A DNA stretch of 64,000 bases from DATEPR01 sp036502345 (GCA_036502345.1 DASXYT010000086.1:1-64000), one strand, 5' to 3'. Shown: positions 42,904 through 52,219, counted from the stretch's first letter. The notes: generated from the sequence alone by a model not told the origin. Program-made: numbers and translations.

Positions 42904-45723
42904 TCAGTTGGCGACGTGGCCGACCAGCGGGGATGCCGGGCATGGGGAGCCGGCATCGTTGTTGTAGGTGATGGTCGCTGTCGACGCCGTCAAGGTCTTG
43001 CCGGCGTTGAAGAACTGCACCGCGTACGTGCCCGCCGGTTCGGTGGTCGGCGCGGTACTGACCTGGAAGCTGGCCGTGTTCGACGTGACCTGCTTGGCGA
43101 TCGAGGTCACCACCGGACCCTTCGCCACCGGGTCGGCAAGACCGGTGAACGGGTTGCCGGAGTACAGCAACAACTGTGCCGACTGTGCCACCGGCAACTG
43201 CCAGGTCGAACTGATCACGCCGGGGTCGTGTGCGGCGAACTGGACCCAGTAGGTGTTGGCGGTGGCCAGCGCCGGGACCGGGATGGTGATCGCACATGTG
43301 TGTACTCCGGGGTCCCCACCACCGGGGAAGGGCACCGGTGTCATCCCGGACGGGTAGGGGATGAACGGCGCGCTCCAGATGTGGCCGTGGGCGCCCCGGG
43401 TGCCGCCGGACGCGTCCTCGGTGAGGTACACCGTGCCGGTGTCGGATGCCGGGTCCACGAACAGGCCCTGCGCGAACTTGAAGCCCGCCTGCCCGCCGGG
43501 TGGGTAGGCCGGGTCAGTGGGCATGGTGCACGTCAGGGTGCAGTACACCGTGGCTTCGGCGCTGCCGGCCGGCGGCATCTGGCCCCGCGAGGCATACACC
43601 CGGGAGGTGTTGGTCGCCACGTCGTACTGGTAGATGGTGGCGTTGCCCGACCCAGGCGAGTCGGAGGCGTAGACGAGACCCGCGACGCTGTGTTGCGGGT
43701 TGGGGTCCACTCCGATCCCGGCCCCGAAGATCGATCCGAACGTCCCGATGTTGAGCGGGATGGTCGAGCAGACCACGTTGTTGGATGGGCAGGCGGTGAT
43801 GTTCTTGACCACCGTGAAGCCCTCGTCCTCGGGCAGGTACAGGTCGTTGCCGATCAGGCCCATCGACCCGTTGATGCCCCGCCCGACATTGCCGTTCTTC
43901 TGGTCCGTGGTCATCGCGACCACGTCGACGGTCTGGTTGCGCGGGTCGTCCTCGGGGTTGTTGATCCTGCGGATGAACCCGTCCAACAAGCCACCCACAT
44001 ACAGCGAGTGCTTGCAGGTGGTCGGCGCACCGACCTTGCACGGGCCCAACGCCAATCCGTTGGCCTTGTCGCCGTTAAGGCCCGCGTTCGGAGCCATCAC
44101 CACCCCCGAGCCTGCTACCAGGCCACCGGAGCCGGAGCCGGCGGCCGGGTCGTAGGTGAACCGGATGACACCCGGGCTCAGGTGGTCGTTCTGCGCCACG
44201 TAGACGTAGTGCTGGTTGGTCGTGCCGGACACGATCGAGTCGTCGTACACGGCCTGCCCGCCTGAGCCGAGCAGCGTGCCGTCATCGCACGCGGCCGGGT
44301 TGGAGGCGTGCAGACCGGGTGCCGCCGGCACCACGTCGAAACGGCACAGTCCGTTGGACTCGTCAGCCAGCCACACGTGCCCACCGTCGCTGCTGGGCAG
44401 GAACGTCAACCCGCCGGCTGGTGCGGTGACCCCGTAGGCATAGAGGGAGGGGACCACGGTGCTGGGCGGGGCGGGTGGCGCGCAGTGGTTGCTGGCCGTG
44501 CCGGTGCAGTCCGCGGGTGCGGTCTGGGTCGAGTCGCCGAGGATGGTGAAGATGTGCCCAACCCGGATCGCGGTGCCCTCCACCGCCAACGTCGGGTCGT
44601 CGCCGATGTACAGGTCACCGGTGTTCGAGTTGACCGCCAGACCGCCGATGCCGGTGTAGGTGGACACCGTCTCACCCGGGTTGAGCAGCGAATCGTAGGG
44701 CGCGACGGTGCTGGAGACGAGGTCCTGGAACCCGGTAGCGGGGCGGTAACGCAGGATGCTCGGGGCGGCGTTCTCCGGGGAGTCGCCGACGTAGAGGTAG
44801 CGGCCGGTGCCATCGGGGTTGGTCTGCACCGCGATGCCCTGCGCCGCGTTCGTGCTGATCCCGGGCACGACCGTCGCGGCGCAGCCACCGGTCTGGTTGG
44901 GCGGCGGGATCGTGCCCGGCACGGTGCCGCCCTCCGACGGGGTGCAGGTGGCCACGTCCTTGATCACCGACACGCCCTCGCCGCCCAGTTCGGCGATGTA
45001 GAGATCGGTGGTGCCATTCGCGTCGAGGAAGGTGGCGATGCCGTAGCGGACACCTTTGCGGATGTCGTTGGTCAGCGAGATCGTCTCGATGGACTGGTTG
45101 GCCAGGGGCTGATCGACGAAGTTGATGCGTTCGATCTTCTTGGAGCGTTCGAAGCCCACGTACAGGGCGGTGCACGCGGTGGTGATGGTCGCGTCACACG
45201 GTCCCAACGCCACGGAGGAGGCGCGGAAGCTGCCGGTGGTGTCGGAGAAGAACCCCGTGGTGTTCAACCCGCCGACCACACCACCGCTGCCGGCCACGAT
45301 CCGGCCCTTGCCGCTGTCGGCGTTGGGGTCGTAGGTCAGGCGCAGCGGACCGAGGCTGGCGGTGGACATGTCCGCGACGTAGACGAAGTAGGTGCCGTTG
45401 CCCTGTTCCGGGCCCACGACCACCTGGGTGGGGGTCTTCGCCTGCACATCACAGGTACCCAGGTTCTCCACGAACGTGCCGCCGGAGGCGGCGTCGACAC
45501 GGCAGATGCCGTTCGCGCTCGCGTCCCAGTAGTGACCGCCGTCAGCCGAGTTCAACCACACACCGTTGAACGGAGTCGTCACTCCGCTGACGGCGGGCGT
45601 ACCGGGTGCCGCCGACGCGACCACGGCAAATGCGGTGACAATGAGTAGGCATGCCCCGATGATTGCCAGATAGCGGAGCAGCGGCTCCCATCCGGTGCGC
45701 CGACTGGTAAGTGACATTGCCAT
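42904..45723 (-). CDS. Large secreted two-lobed beta-propeller-like protein
   Basis: A 939-residue protein exported via an N-terminal signal (LLRYLAIIGACLLIVTAFAVVASAA). Two related lobes follow: each opens with a DGGHYWDASANGICRVD-type segment (about residue 60; SSDGGHVWLADESNGLCRFD in the second), has a YFVYVAD/HYVYVAQ strand, then LRLTYDP-type and GPC cysteine segments and a VSVIKDVATC/FTVVKNITAC strand. The repeated YVAD/YVGD strands suggest a propeller like NHL/YVTN families. The last 140 residues look like an Ig-type domain. The ATG at 45723 was chosen for its position before the signal. Not a recognised enzyme; perhaps a surface or adhesive protein. Confidence 0.8.
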   Translation of the reverse strand: MAMSLTSRRTGWEPLLRYLAIIGACLLIVTAFAVVASAAPGTPAVSGVTTPFNGVWLNSADGGHYWDASANGICRVDAASGGTFVENLGTCDVQAKTPTQVVVGPEQGNGTYFVYVADMSTASLGPLRLTYDPNADSGKGRIVAGSGGVVGGLNTTGFFSDTTGSFRASSVALGPCDATITTACTALYVGFERSKKIERINFVDQPLANQSIETISLTNDIRKGVRYGIATFLDANGTTDLYIAELGGEGVSVIKDVATCTPSEGGTVPGTIPPPNQTGGCAATVVPGISTNAAQGIAVQTNPDGTGRYLYVGDSPENAAPSILRYRPATGFQDLVSSTVAPYDSLLNPGETVSTYTGIGGLAVNSNTGDLYIGDDPTLAVEGTAIRVGHIFTILGDSTQTAPADCTGTASNHCAPPAPPSTVVPSLYAYGVTAPAGGLTFLPSSDGGHVWLADESNGLCRFDVVPAAPGLHASNPAACDDGTLLGSGGQAVYDDSIVSGTTNQHYVYVAQNDHLSPGVIRFTYDPAAGSGSGGLVAGSGVVMAPNAGLNGDKANGLALGPCKVGAPTTCKHSLYVGGLLDGFIRRINNPEDDPRNQTVDVVAMTTDQKNGNVGRGINGSMGLIGNDLYLPEDEGFTVVKNITACPSNNVVCSTIPLNIGTFGSIFGAGIGVDPNPQHSVAGLVYASDSPGSGNATIYQYDVATNTSRVYASRGQMPPAGSAEATVYCTLTCTMPTDPAYPPGGQAGFKFAQGLFVDPASDTGTVYLTEDASGGTRGAHGHIWSAPFIPYPSGMTPVPFPGGGDPGVHTCAITIPVPALATANTYWVQFAAHDPGVISSTWQLPVAQSAQLLLYSGNPFTGLADPVAKGPVVTSIAKQVTSNTASFQVSTAPTTEPAGTYAVQFFNAGKTLTASTATITYNNDAGSPCPASPLVGHVAN

Positions 45724-46151
45724 GACGCCCAGGGTGGAGCACCAGCCTTGGAAAAATCTTGGAAACCACACCTTTGCCTGGTCGCGGCAATGAGCGGGAA
45801 ACGGGCTCTGACGTGCTACGTAGCGGTAAACCCGCGCAATGGCAGCCCCTCGAATTGGGCGTCCATGTCCCCCCAAACCTGTCTGGCATTTCCTGGCCGC
45901 GACGCAAAAAATAGTCTGGTAAGAAGACCGCTCAGCTACCGGAGGTGCACAAGGTACAGGGTGTCGGGATCATCCGCGCCCCACTGCCAATGAGCCGTCT
46001 GCTGTGGACGATCAATTCCTGGACAGCGGTCGGCACCTGGGGGTGGCGTGCGGCGTTGTGGTGTGCGGTGCTGTGGTGCCGGGTCCAACACACCACGCCA
46101 AAACATCCGGCACACCGCAGCCGGTGGCTGCGGTGTGCCGGAGGCTAACCG
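45724..46151. other. 428-base gap: long leader and terminator
   Basis: No gene supported here. On the minus strand it is the long 5' region of the secreted-protein gene, with an AT-rich stretch (45904-45915) that may hold the promoter. No riboswitch consensus was recognised. Towards 46107-46141 is the terminator of the next gene. A short plus-strand frame starting at GTG 45945 lacks any family feature. Confidence 0.4.
46107..46141 (-). terminator. Terminator of the membrane-protein operon
   Basis: A perfect 16-bp stem (46107-46122 with 46126-46141) with a 3-base loop lies 11 bases past the stop of the minus-strand gene ending at 46152. On that strand it is followed by ATGTTTTGG, giving a short U-run. 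Confidence 0.8.
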
Positions 46152-47471
46152 TCAGTTCGACAACTGAAGCATCGACACCAGGTCCTGCCGGGTGATGGAA
46201 CCCTCCAGGTCATGCGCGAACTGGGTGATCGACCGACCGGGATCGACGTACCAGTTCTCGGCCTGCTCGGTCGCGACGAGCCCGACACCGTTCTGGCCGA
46301 GACCCCTGACCATGTCGTCCAGCGACTTGATCAGCCCGCTGGGCAAGGACTTCGTGACCGGGTCCGCGCGCAACTGGTCGGCCAGCCCACCGGCACACAA
46401 CGGCTCCTGCTGCTTGCCGGCGATCTGCACCGTGTAGCAGCCGTTGGCGTGGACGATCACGATCTGCTGCCCGTTCGCGTCCAGTGTCATGTTCCGCAGC
46501 ACCGCTTCGGTGCCACCCGTGACCTGCCGGTCGTCGAACGTGATCTTCGCGATCTTGATGTCGTGCGTCACCTTGTTCTGGCTCACCAGCACCTGGCCCA
46601 TGTCGTGCAGCACGGCCATCTCGTCCGGCGACGTTCGCGCGATGGCGTTCTGCGCGTCCGAGTCGAGCACGGCCTGCAGGAAGTCCTCCGACGCCTCGTT
46701 CACGGTGTCGGAGCCGATCGGCGCGATGGACCGGGCAGGCCAGTTCTGGTGGTCGGCCTGCAATGAGGCGTCCGCGATCGTGTAGAAGAGGCTCGGGTAC
46801 CAGCGGCCGTTCACCTTGACCGTCGCGATGCGCACGGGGTGCCCGAGGCTCTGTGCGACCTTGGCGATGTCCACCGTGGTGCTCTGGCCCTTCGGCGCTC
46901 CGTTCGGGAACGCGGCGTGCAGGAAGGCGTCGGTGTACTGGTTCGTGGTCAGGCCGGCGCCGAAGGTGATCTTGCCGGCGACCAGCTTGGTGATGGCGAT
47001 GTGGTCGTTGACCTGCTCGACGGCCGAACTGTCGAACTTGAGGCCGTCGGCGTGGATGCTCAGCCCGGTGGCCGCCTGCGAACTCGCGTCCGGCTTGACG
47101 GCCTGGATCCGCTTCAACTGGGCCGCGGCGTCGTCGAGGGTGGAGCGCAGCAGCGCGCCCTCGCTCGGCGGCAGGTCGTTCACCACGCCCAGCACGTCGT
47201 CGTTGCCGAGATCGGCGACCAGGCTGCTGGCGGCGTCCTGCGGTGATCCCGCGCCGGAGCCACCGGATCGGCCGACGGCGACCCACGTGCCGATGCCGCC
47301 CGCGATCACGACCACGACGGCGACCACGATGCCGATGGCCGGTCCGGTGCGGCTCTTCGGCTTCGGCGACCCGGCCGAGTCGTCGGTCGCCAACGGCAGT
47401 GCGATGTCCTGTGGCTGCCCGTCGTCAGCCGCCTCGGGCTGCCCTGTCGGGGCGGAGCCTGGGTGCGTCAT
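46152..47471 (-). CDS. Membrane-anchored extracellular protein of unknown function
   Basis: A 439-residue protein with a proline- and glycine-rich cytoplasmic N terminus, one membrane helix around residues 45-65 (GIVVAVVVVIAGGIGTWV) and a large external domain of about 370 residues. The external part consists of several repeat-like alpha/beta units. Two cysteines (GCYTVQ, PLCAGG) could pair. GAGAGGA lies before the ATG, which overlaps the stop of the upstream gene by four bases. Reminiscent of actinobacterial flagellar-basal-body-like/DUF hypothetical lipid-linked proteins, but not recognised. Confidence 0.75.
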   Translation of the reverse strand: MTHPGSAPTGQPEAADDGQPQDIALPLATDDSAGSPKPKSRTGPAIGIVVAVVVVIAGGIGTWVAVGRSGGSGAGSPQDAASSLVADLGNDDVLGVVNDLPPSEGALLRSTLDDAAAQLKRIQAVKPDASSQAATGLSIHADGLKFDSSAVEQVNDHIAITKLVAGKITFGAGLTTNQYTDAFLHAAFPNGAPKGQSTTVDIAKVAQSLGHPVRIATVKVNGRWYPSLFYTIADASLQADHQNWPARSIAPIGSDTVNEASEDFLQAVLDSDAQNAIARTSPDEMAVLHDMGQVLVSQNKVTHDIKIAKITFDDRQVTGGTEAVLRNMTLDANGQQIVIVHANGCYTVQIAGKQQEPLCAGGLADQLRADPVTKSLPSGLIKSLDDMVRGLGQNGVGLVATEQAENWYVDPGRSITQFAHDLEGSITRQDLVSMLQLSN

Positions 47472-47929
47472 CGCGGTCCTCTCGTCGTCGCCATCTTCCG
47501 GTCTCCCGAGCCGGCTAGGACGCCTATCGCACCGACGAACGCCAGCGTTGCGCCGATCAGCGTCACCGCAGGTCCAGCAGCCACAGGCCCGATCAGCGCG
47601 CCTGATTGGCCGTCCTGCCCGAGCACCGCGACGGCCACCGCGGCGGTCGACACACCGAACAGGCAGCCCAGCACCGCCGACGTCCGCCGCAGCCGCAGCG
47701 CGTAGAGCGCGATGCAGAGGGCCCACGCCGCGATCACCACCGGCCACGCGGTCAGCAGCGTTGCCACCGCCCCACTCACCCAGTCATGCAGGGCGGTGGC
47801 GGCCTGGTAGCTGTTGCGCAGCGTGGCACCCGAGCGCAGCCATGGCAGGAACGTGCCCACGAGAAGAATGGTCACGCCCGCAGCGGCAACTCCCGCCCAC
47901 GTTCGGGCGGCAACCCAGGACACGTGCAC
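47468..47929 (-). CDS. Four-helix membrane protein of unknown function
   Basis: A 153-residue protein with four hydrophobic helices (WAGVAAAGVTILLVGTFLPWL, AVATLLTAWPVVIAAWALCIALYAL, AVLGCLFGVSTAAVAVAVLG, AVTLIGATLAFVGAIGVLAG). The FLPWLRSG motif with an adjacent external loop occurs in many actinobacterial small membrane proteins. It is the first gene of a pair with the 439-residue membrane-anchored protein, overlapping by four bases. Function unknown. Confidence 0.75.
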   Translation of the reverse strand: MHVSWVAARTWAGVAAAGVTILLVGTFLPWLRSGATLRNSYQAATALHDWVSGAVATLLTAWPVVIAAWALCIALYALRLRRTSAVLGCLFGVSTAAVAVAVLGQDGQSGALIGPVAAGPAVTLIGATLAFVGAIGVLAGSGDRKMATTRGPR

Positions 47930-48019
47930 ATGATGACCGCCCCAGTGTCAGAAAGGTGTAACGGTCAGGCAAAGCCAAACCCCGTAAATTGGGTGGTCAC
48001 AACCTGATAAGCGGTCTTG

Positions 48020-48577
48020 TCAGTGCCGCGCTGCCGAGGCTTCGAGTCGCTCCCGAAGGCCGGCTGCCATTCCGGCGACGGTCAGGAGGTCGAACAGTTC
48101 ACCCACGGTCCTGGCCACCCGCTGGTGGCGCACCGGCGCCATCCGCAGCCGGAGGAAGACCCTGGTCCGGTCCGGGTCGGACGCGTGCGCGGGTGCCAGG
48201 CTGATCGACCAGGTCACGTCGGTGTGCCCGCGTCGGGATCGGTACACCAGGACGGTCGGCCTGCTGATCTGGGCGACCTCGAAGGTCTCGTCGCGGCCGC
48301 CGTAGTCCGGAATGATGTCGCCGACGCCGAGCCGCTGCCAGCGTTGGTCGATGACGCGGGCCGCGCGACGGCTGGCCGGCAGGAGCCGTTCCAGTCGTCC
48401 GGGCAGGTACCAGCCCGCCCTGCGCTTGCCGAGTTGGACCAGCCACGGCCACACGTCGTCGGGCATACCGGCCACGGTGAAGGCACGGTCCATCACGACA
48501 TCCGCGGGCCCGACCAGATCGTCACCGGGACGGGCGGCGGCACGTTCGGCGGCGGTTGCCTGGACGGTGTCGAACAT
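48020..48577 (-). CDS. SRPBCC-like protein
   Basis: A 185-residue soluble protein. MDRAFTVAGMPDDVWPWLVQLGKRRAGW is the usual opening of SRPBCC/polyketide-cyclase-like lipid-binding folds, and TRVFLRLRMAPVRHQRVARTVGELFD fits their long C-terminal helix. Such proteins bind hydrophobic ligands in a cavity. GGGGGAGG lies upstream of the ATG at 48577. It is 35 bases downstream of the AI-2E gene, in the same direction. Confidence 0.72.
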   Translation of the reverse strand: MFDTVQATAAERAAARPGDDLVGPADVVMDRAFTVAGMPDDVWPWLVQLGKRRAGWYLPGRLERLLPASRRAARVIDQRWQRLGVGDIIPDYGGRDETFEVAQISRPTVLVYRSRRGHTDVTWSISLAPAHASDPDRTRVFLRLRMAPVRHQRVARTVGELFDLLTVAGMAAGLRERLEASAARH

Positions 48578-48612
48578 CCACGCCTCCCCCAATATCCACA
48601 AGCGACAGTCCG

Positions 48613-49782
48613 TCAGGAACGGTCGAGCCGGGGGAAGGTTACCTCCTGCAGGATGAGGAGCAGTGCGGCGGCCACCGGGATCGCCACCAGTGCGCCGACG
48701 ACGCCGAGCAGCACACCGCCCAACAACGCGGCCACGACGGTGACCAGATCGGGCACCTTCATCGCACGGCCGATGATCCTCGGCACCAGCAGGTAGTTCT
48801 CCGCCGACTGGTAGACGATGAAGAACACGGCCGTCGCGATCGCCACCGGCAGCGACACGGTCAGTGTCACCAGGGTGACCACGACGCCGGCGATGGTCGA
48901 ACCGACGATCGGCACCAGGTCGAGCACGGCAACCAGAATCGCCAACAGCAACGCGTAGGGCGCACCGACGATCAGCAGCCAGAAGTAGGTGAACAAGCCG
49001 GCGATCAGCGAGATGATCACGTTGCCCAGCACGTAGGCGCCGACCTTCGCGAAGATCTCGTCCCCGATCAGGATCACCCTCGGCCGACGCGAATGCGGTA
49101 CGAGCCGGTACAGGTTGCGGCGGATGCGCGGCAGGTCGGCCACGAAGTAGACCGTCAGCGCGGCCACGATCAGGATGTTGCCCACCGTGCTCAGCACGGC
49201 GACGCCCGCGCCGACCACACCGGTGAGGATGTCGGAGTTGCCACCGCTGACCAACTGCTGCAGATGCTGTTGCAACTGGAAGCGGGAGTTCAACCGGCCC
49301 AGCAGCGAGTTGTGGTCCTGCAGGGTATGGATGTACTGCGGGAGGTGCGCGACGAACGTGCTGGACTGGGTGACCAGCACCGGGATCGCGGCGGCCAGGA
49401 AACCACCCGCGATGCCGAGCGTGACCAGCACCACGGCGGTGACCGCGAGCCATCGGGGGAAGCGATGGTTGACCAGCCAGGACACGGCGGGTTCGAGCCC
49501 GACGGCGATGAAGAACGCCATGCCGATCAGCACGATCATGCTCTGCGCCGTGATGATCAGTTCGGCGATCAGGTACGTGGTGGCCACGCCGGCCGCGCCG
49601 AGCATGCCGATGAAGAAGGGCGACCGCCGGTTGAGCGGCTTACCCGGCTTGCCCAGTGGCTGTTCCTCGGTGCTGATCTTCGCGGCGACCGCTTCCGCGT
49701 CCGCGATCACACCTTCAGCCGCGTCCAAGTGTGGCTGCGCGACCTCGTCGCCGTGGCCCTGTTCGGCAGTGGGTCCGAGCAT
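48613..49782 (-). CDS. AI-2E family transporter
   Basis: A 389-residue membrane protein with about eight helices. The family core is recognisable: PFFIGMLGAAG, LIGMAFFIAVGLEPAVSWLVNHRFPRWLAVTAVVLV, VYFVADLPRIRRNLYRLVP, and ALLLAILVAVLDLVPIVGSTIAGVVVTLV, ending in LGGVLLGVVGALVAIPVAAAL. The family includes the AI-2 exporter TqsA and Na+/H+ antiporters, so substrate is uncertain. ATG 49782 with GGGAGG upstream. Divergent from the RsbQ-like gene. Confidence 0.9.
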   Translation of the reverse strand: MLGPTAEQGHGDEVAQPHLDAAEGVIADAEAVAAKISTEEQPLGKPGKPLNRRSPFFIGMLGAAGVATTYLIAELIITAQSMIVLIGMAFFIAVGLEPAVSWLVNHRFPRWLAVTAVVLVTLGIAGGFLAAAIPVLVTQSSTFVAHLPQYIHTLQDHNSLLGRLNSRFQLQQHLQQLVSGGNSDILTGVVGAGVAVLSTVGNILIVAALTVYFVADLPRIRRNLYRLVPHSRRPRVILIGDEIFAKVGAYVLGNVIISLIAGLFTYFWLLIVGAPYALLLAILVAVLDLVPIVGSTIAGVVVTLVTLTVSLPVAIATAVFFIVYQSAENYLLVPRIIGRAMKVPDLVTVVAALLGGVLLGVVGALVAIPVAAALLLILQEVTFPRLDRS

Positions 49783-49883
49783 GGCGACATCCTCCCTGGC
49801 GAGCCTGCGAAAGGAGCCGACCCGTGCCGGACATACCCTGCGTCGACCCGTGGCAAACTCGGCCCTGGCAGGACGATTGTGAT

Positions 49884-49898
49884 GCCTCCACTGGAGGC
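49884..49898. promoter_or_regulatory. Palindrome upstream of the RsbQ-like gene
   Basis: GCCTCCA-c-TGGAGGC is a perfect 7-bp dyad with a 1-base spacer, 30 bases before the RsbQ-like start, in the 146-base gap to the divergent AI-2E gene. It might be an operator or an RNA hairpin in the leader. Confidence 0.35.
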
Positions 49899-49928
49899 GA
49901 TCGGGCAGCCGGTGCGACGATGTGCGGT

Positions 49929-50732
49929 ATGGACGTCCTCGGCAGGAACCACGTTGTCGTGACCGGCCCACAGGACGGCCCTGTGGTGGTGCTGGCGCAC
50001 GGCTTCGGCTGCGACCAGCACATGTGGCGGCTGATCGCGCCCACCTTGGCGCAGCGGTTCCGGGTGGTGGTCTTCGACTACGTCGGCGCTGGCCGTTCGG
50101 ACCTCTCGGCGTGGGACGCGCAGCGGTATTCGACGTTGGACGGCTACGCCCAGGACGTGCTGGACATCTGCGAGGAGTTGGACCTGCGGGACGCCGTATT
50201 CGTCGGGCACTCGGTCAGCGCGATGATCGGCGTGCTGGCCGCGAACCGGCAGCCGCGGCGGTTCGCGAAACTGGTGTTGGTGACGCCGTCGCCCCGGTAC
50301 GTCGACGACGGTGAGTACCGAGGTGGGTTCAGTGCCGCCGACATCGACGAGTTGCTGGACTCCTTGGACAGCAACTACCTCGGCTGGTCGGCGGTGATGG
50401 CCCCGGTGATCATGGGCAATCCCGACCGGCCCGAGTTGGGCGAGGAGCTGACCAACAGCTTCTGCCGCACCGATCCGGTGATGGCCCGCGCATTCGCCCG
50501 TGCCACCTTCCTGTCGGACAACCGGGCCGACCTGTTCGACGTCACCGTGCCGACGCTGGTCATCCAGGCCACCAGCGACGTGATCGCCCCGCAGGAGGTC
50601 GGTGCGTTCGTGCACGCCGCGATCGCCGGCAGCACGCTGGTCACGGTGGACGCCACCGGACACTGTCCACAGTTGAGCGCTCCGGCCCCCGTCCTGCACG
50701 CGATCACGTCGTTCCTGACGGCCGTCCCATGA
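49929..50732 (+). CDS. rsbQ: RsbQ-like alpha/beta hydrolase
   Basis: A 267-residue alpha/beta hydrolase. The catalytic triad is Ser95 (VGHSVSAM), Asp217 (QATSDVIAP) and His245 (ATGHCPQLS), matching B. subtilis RsbQ Ser96, Asp219 and His247 in spacing. The oxyanion region is VLAHGFGCDQHMW. RsbQ, a relative of plant D14/KAI2 receptors, activates the phosphatase RsbP by supplying a hydrophobic small molecule. Here the gene overlaps, by four bases, a PAS-PP2C gene like RsbP. A start at ATG 49920 would add three residues. Expected role: energy-stress signalling to an alternative sigma factor. Confidence 0.85.
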   Translation: MDVLGRNHVVVTGPQDGPVVVLAHGFGCDQHMWRLIAPTLAQRFRVVVFDYVGAGRSDLSAWDAQRYSTLDGYAQDVLDICEELDLRDAVFVGHSVSAMIGVLAANRQPRRFAKLVLVTPSPRYVDDGEYRGGFSAADIDELLDSLDSNYLGWSAVMAPVIMGNPDRPELGEELTNSFCRTDPVMARAFARATFLSDNRADLFDVTVPTLVIQATSDVIAPQEVGAFVHAAIAGSTLVTVDATGHCPQLSAPAPVLHAITSFLTAVP

Positions 50733-51928
50733 GATACGACGACCCCGAGGTCGCCGTGCTGCTGGAGGACAGCGCCGAGGATCTCTACGAGAACGCCCCG
50801 TGCGGCTATCTGTCCACATTGCTCGACGGCCGGATAGTGAAGATCAACACGACACTGCTGACCTGGCTGGGCTACACCCGTGAGCACCTGGTCGGCAAGA
50901 GTCGGTTCACCGATCTGCTCACCATCGGCGGCCGGATCTACCACGAGACGCATCTCGCGCCGCTACTGCGGATGCAGGGCGAGGTGGGCGGCGTGGCCCT
51001 GGAGATGCTGGCCTCGGACGGCGCCCGGCACCCGGTGCTGATCACCACCACGGTGAAGACCGGGCCGGACGGGCAGCCGCTGCTGATCCGCACCACCGTG
51101 TTCGACGCGCACGATCGCAGGGCGTACGAGCGTGAACTGCTGCGGGCCAGGCAGGACGCCGACCGCGAGCGGGACCGCATCCAGCACCTCGCCACGACGC
51201 TGCAGCGCACCCTGCTACCACCGATCCTGCCCGAAGTGCCCGGAATGGAGGTCGCTGCCTACTATCACGCGGCCTCCCGGGACGACATGAGCGGCGATTT
51301 CTACGACCTGTTCCCGCTGGCCGACGGGCAGTGGGGCTTCTTTCTCGGTGACGTGTGCGGCAAGGGCGTCGCGGCCGCGGTGGTGACGTCGCTGATCAGG
51401 TACACGCTGCGCGCGGCTGCGGTCTACGACGCGGACCCGATGGCAGTGCTCCGCAATCTCAACACAGTGCTGAACCAGCACCACCAGGGCGACGACCCCC
51501 GGTTCTGCACCGTCATCTTCGGTCGGCTCACCCGCGCCGAGGACGGCTGTGCCATCACGTTGGCCAGCGGTGGCCACCCACCCGCGTTGTTGCTGCGTGC
51601 CGACGGTACGACCGACTACCGGCCGACGCCGGGCGGCCAACTGGTCGGACCACTGCCCGACGCCACCTTCGCCGCCACGACACTGCACCTCGGCCCAGGC
51701 GACACCTTGTTGCTCTACACCGACGGGCTCACCGAGGCCCGTACGGACAGCACCCGCACCCGGCACAGCGAGCAGGCACTACTGGAGTTCGCGACCACCG
51801 TGGCCCCGACCACGGCCCGGTCGGCGGTGGCCGAGGTGGCCACGCTGCTGGCCGGGTTCGGCGACGGACTCGACGACGACGCGGCGGTGCTGGCACTGAG
51901 CGTTCCACCGCTCACTCTGCGTGCCTGA
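50729..51928 (+). CDS. rsbP: PAS domain-containing PP2C (SpoIIE) phosphatase, RsbP-like
   Basis: A 399-residue protein. Residues 15-135 form a PAS domain (ENAPCGYLSTLLDGRIVKINTTLLTWLGYT). A coiled-coil linker follows (residues 140-170, ELLRARQDADRERDRIQHLA), then a PP2C/SpoIIE domain with the metal aspartates in DDMSGDFYDLF and LGDVCGKGVAAAVV, and with LASGGHPPALLL, LYTDGLTEAR and DDDAAVLAL. The organisation is that of RsbP, which dephosphorylates an anti-anti-sigma factor. Its start overlaps the RsbQ-like stop. Dedicated RsbV/RsbW/sigma genes are not in the window. Confidence 0.88.
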   Translation: MRYDDPEVAVLLEDSAEDLYENAPCGYLSTLLDGRIVKINTTLLTWLGYTREHLVGKSRFTDLLTIGGRIYHETHLAPLLRMQGEVGGVALEMLASDGARHPVLITTTVKTGPDGQPLLIRTTVFDAHDRRAYERELLRARQDADRERDRIQHLATTLQRTLLPPILPEVPGMEVAAYYHAASRDDMSGDFYDLFPLADGQWGFFLGDVCGKGVAAAVVTSLIRYTLRAAAVYDADPMAVLRNLNTVLNQHHQGDDPRFCTVIFGRLTRAEDGCAITLASGGHPPALLLRADGTTDYRPTPGGQLVGPLPDATFAATTLHLGPGDTLLLYTDGLTEARTDSTRTRHSEQALLEFATTVAPTTARSAVAEVATLLAGFGDGLDDDAAVLALSVPPLTLRA

Positions 51929-52063
51929 TTGGCGAAGTTCCGGCCATTGCTCCAAATGGACGCGTTTCGAGTCGGCGTCTATCGGTCAACCTCTTGTTGG
52001 AACGGATGACCGCCGGTCTCCCTCAAGTCGTTAGGTTTTGCCAGCAAAGGAGTGTTGGATCAA

Positions 52064-52219
52064 ATGATCGCTCTCGGAGTCATCCTGCTGATCATCGGTT
52101 TCATCGTGGGAATCCCTGTCCTGTGGACGATCGGCATCGTCCTCCTGATAGCCGGGGCCGTCCTGGCCATCGCAGGTGGCACCGGTCGCAGGATCGGTGG
52201 CCGCGCCCACTGGTACTAA
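52064..52219 (+). CDS. Small DUF6131-type membrane protein
   Basis: A 51-residue protein of two hydrophobic helices (MIALGVILLIIGFIVGIPVLW, then TIGIVLLIAGAVLAIAGGTG) and a basic tail ending GGRAHWY. This is the DUF6131 pattern seen in many actinomycetes. AAGGAG lies 12 bases before the ATG. It follows the RsbP-like gene by 135 bases and could be stress-induced, which is only suggested by position. A strong hairpin terminator follows. Confidence 0.8.
   Translation: MIALGVILLIIGFIVGIPVLWTIGIVLLIAGAVLAIAGGTGRRIGGRAHWY

Noticed and set aside
45724..45960. Possible riboswitch (c-di-AMP type) in the leader of the secreted-protein gene
   Set aside because: I checked the reverse complement for the known consensus blocks and did not find them in order; the gene is also not a classic target.
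45945..46148. Small tryptophan-rich plus-strand frame with a GTG start
   Set aside because: It runs through the terminator hairpin of the convergent gene and shows no family or codon-bias support.
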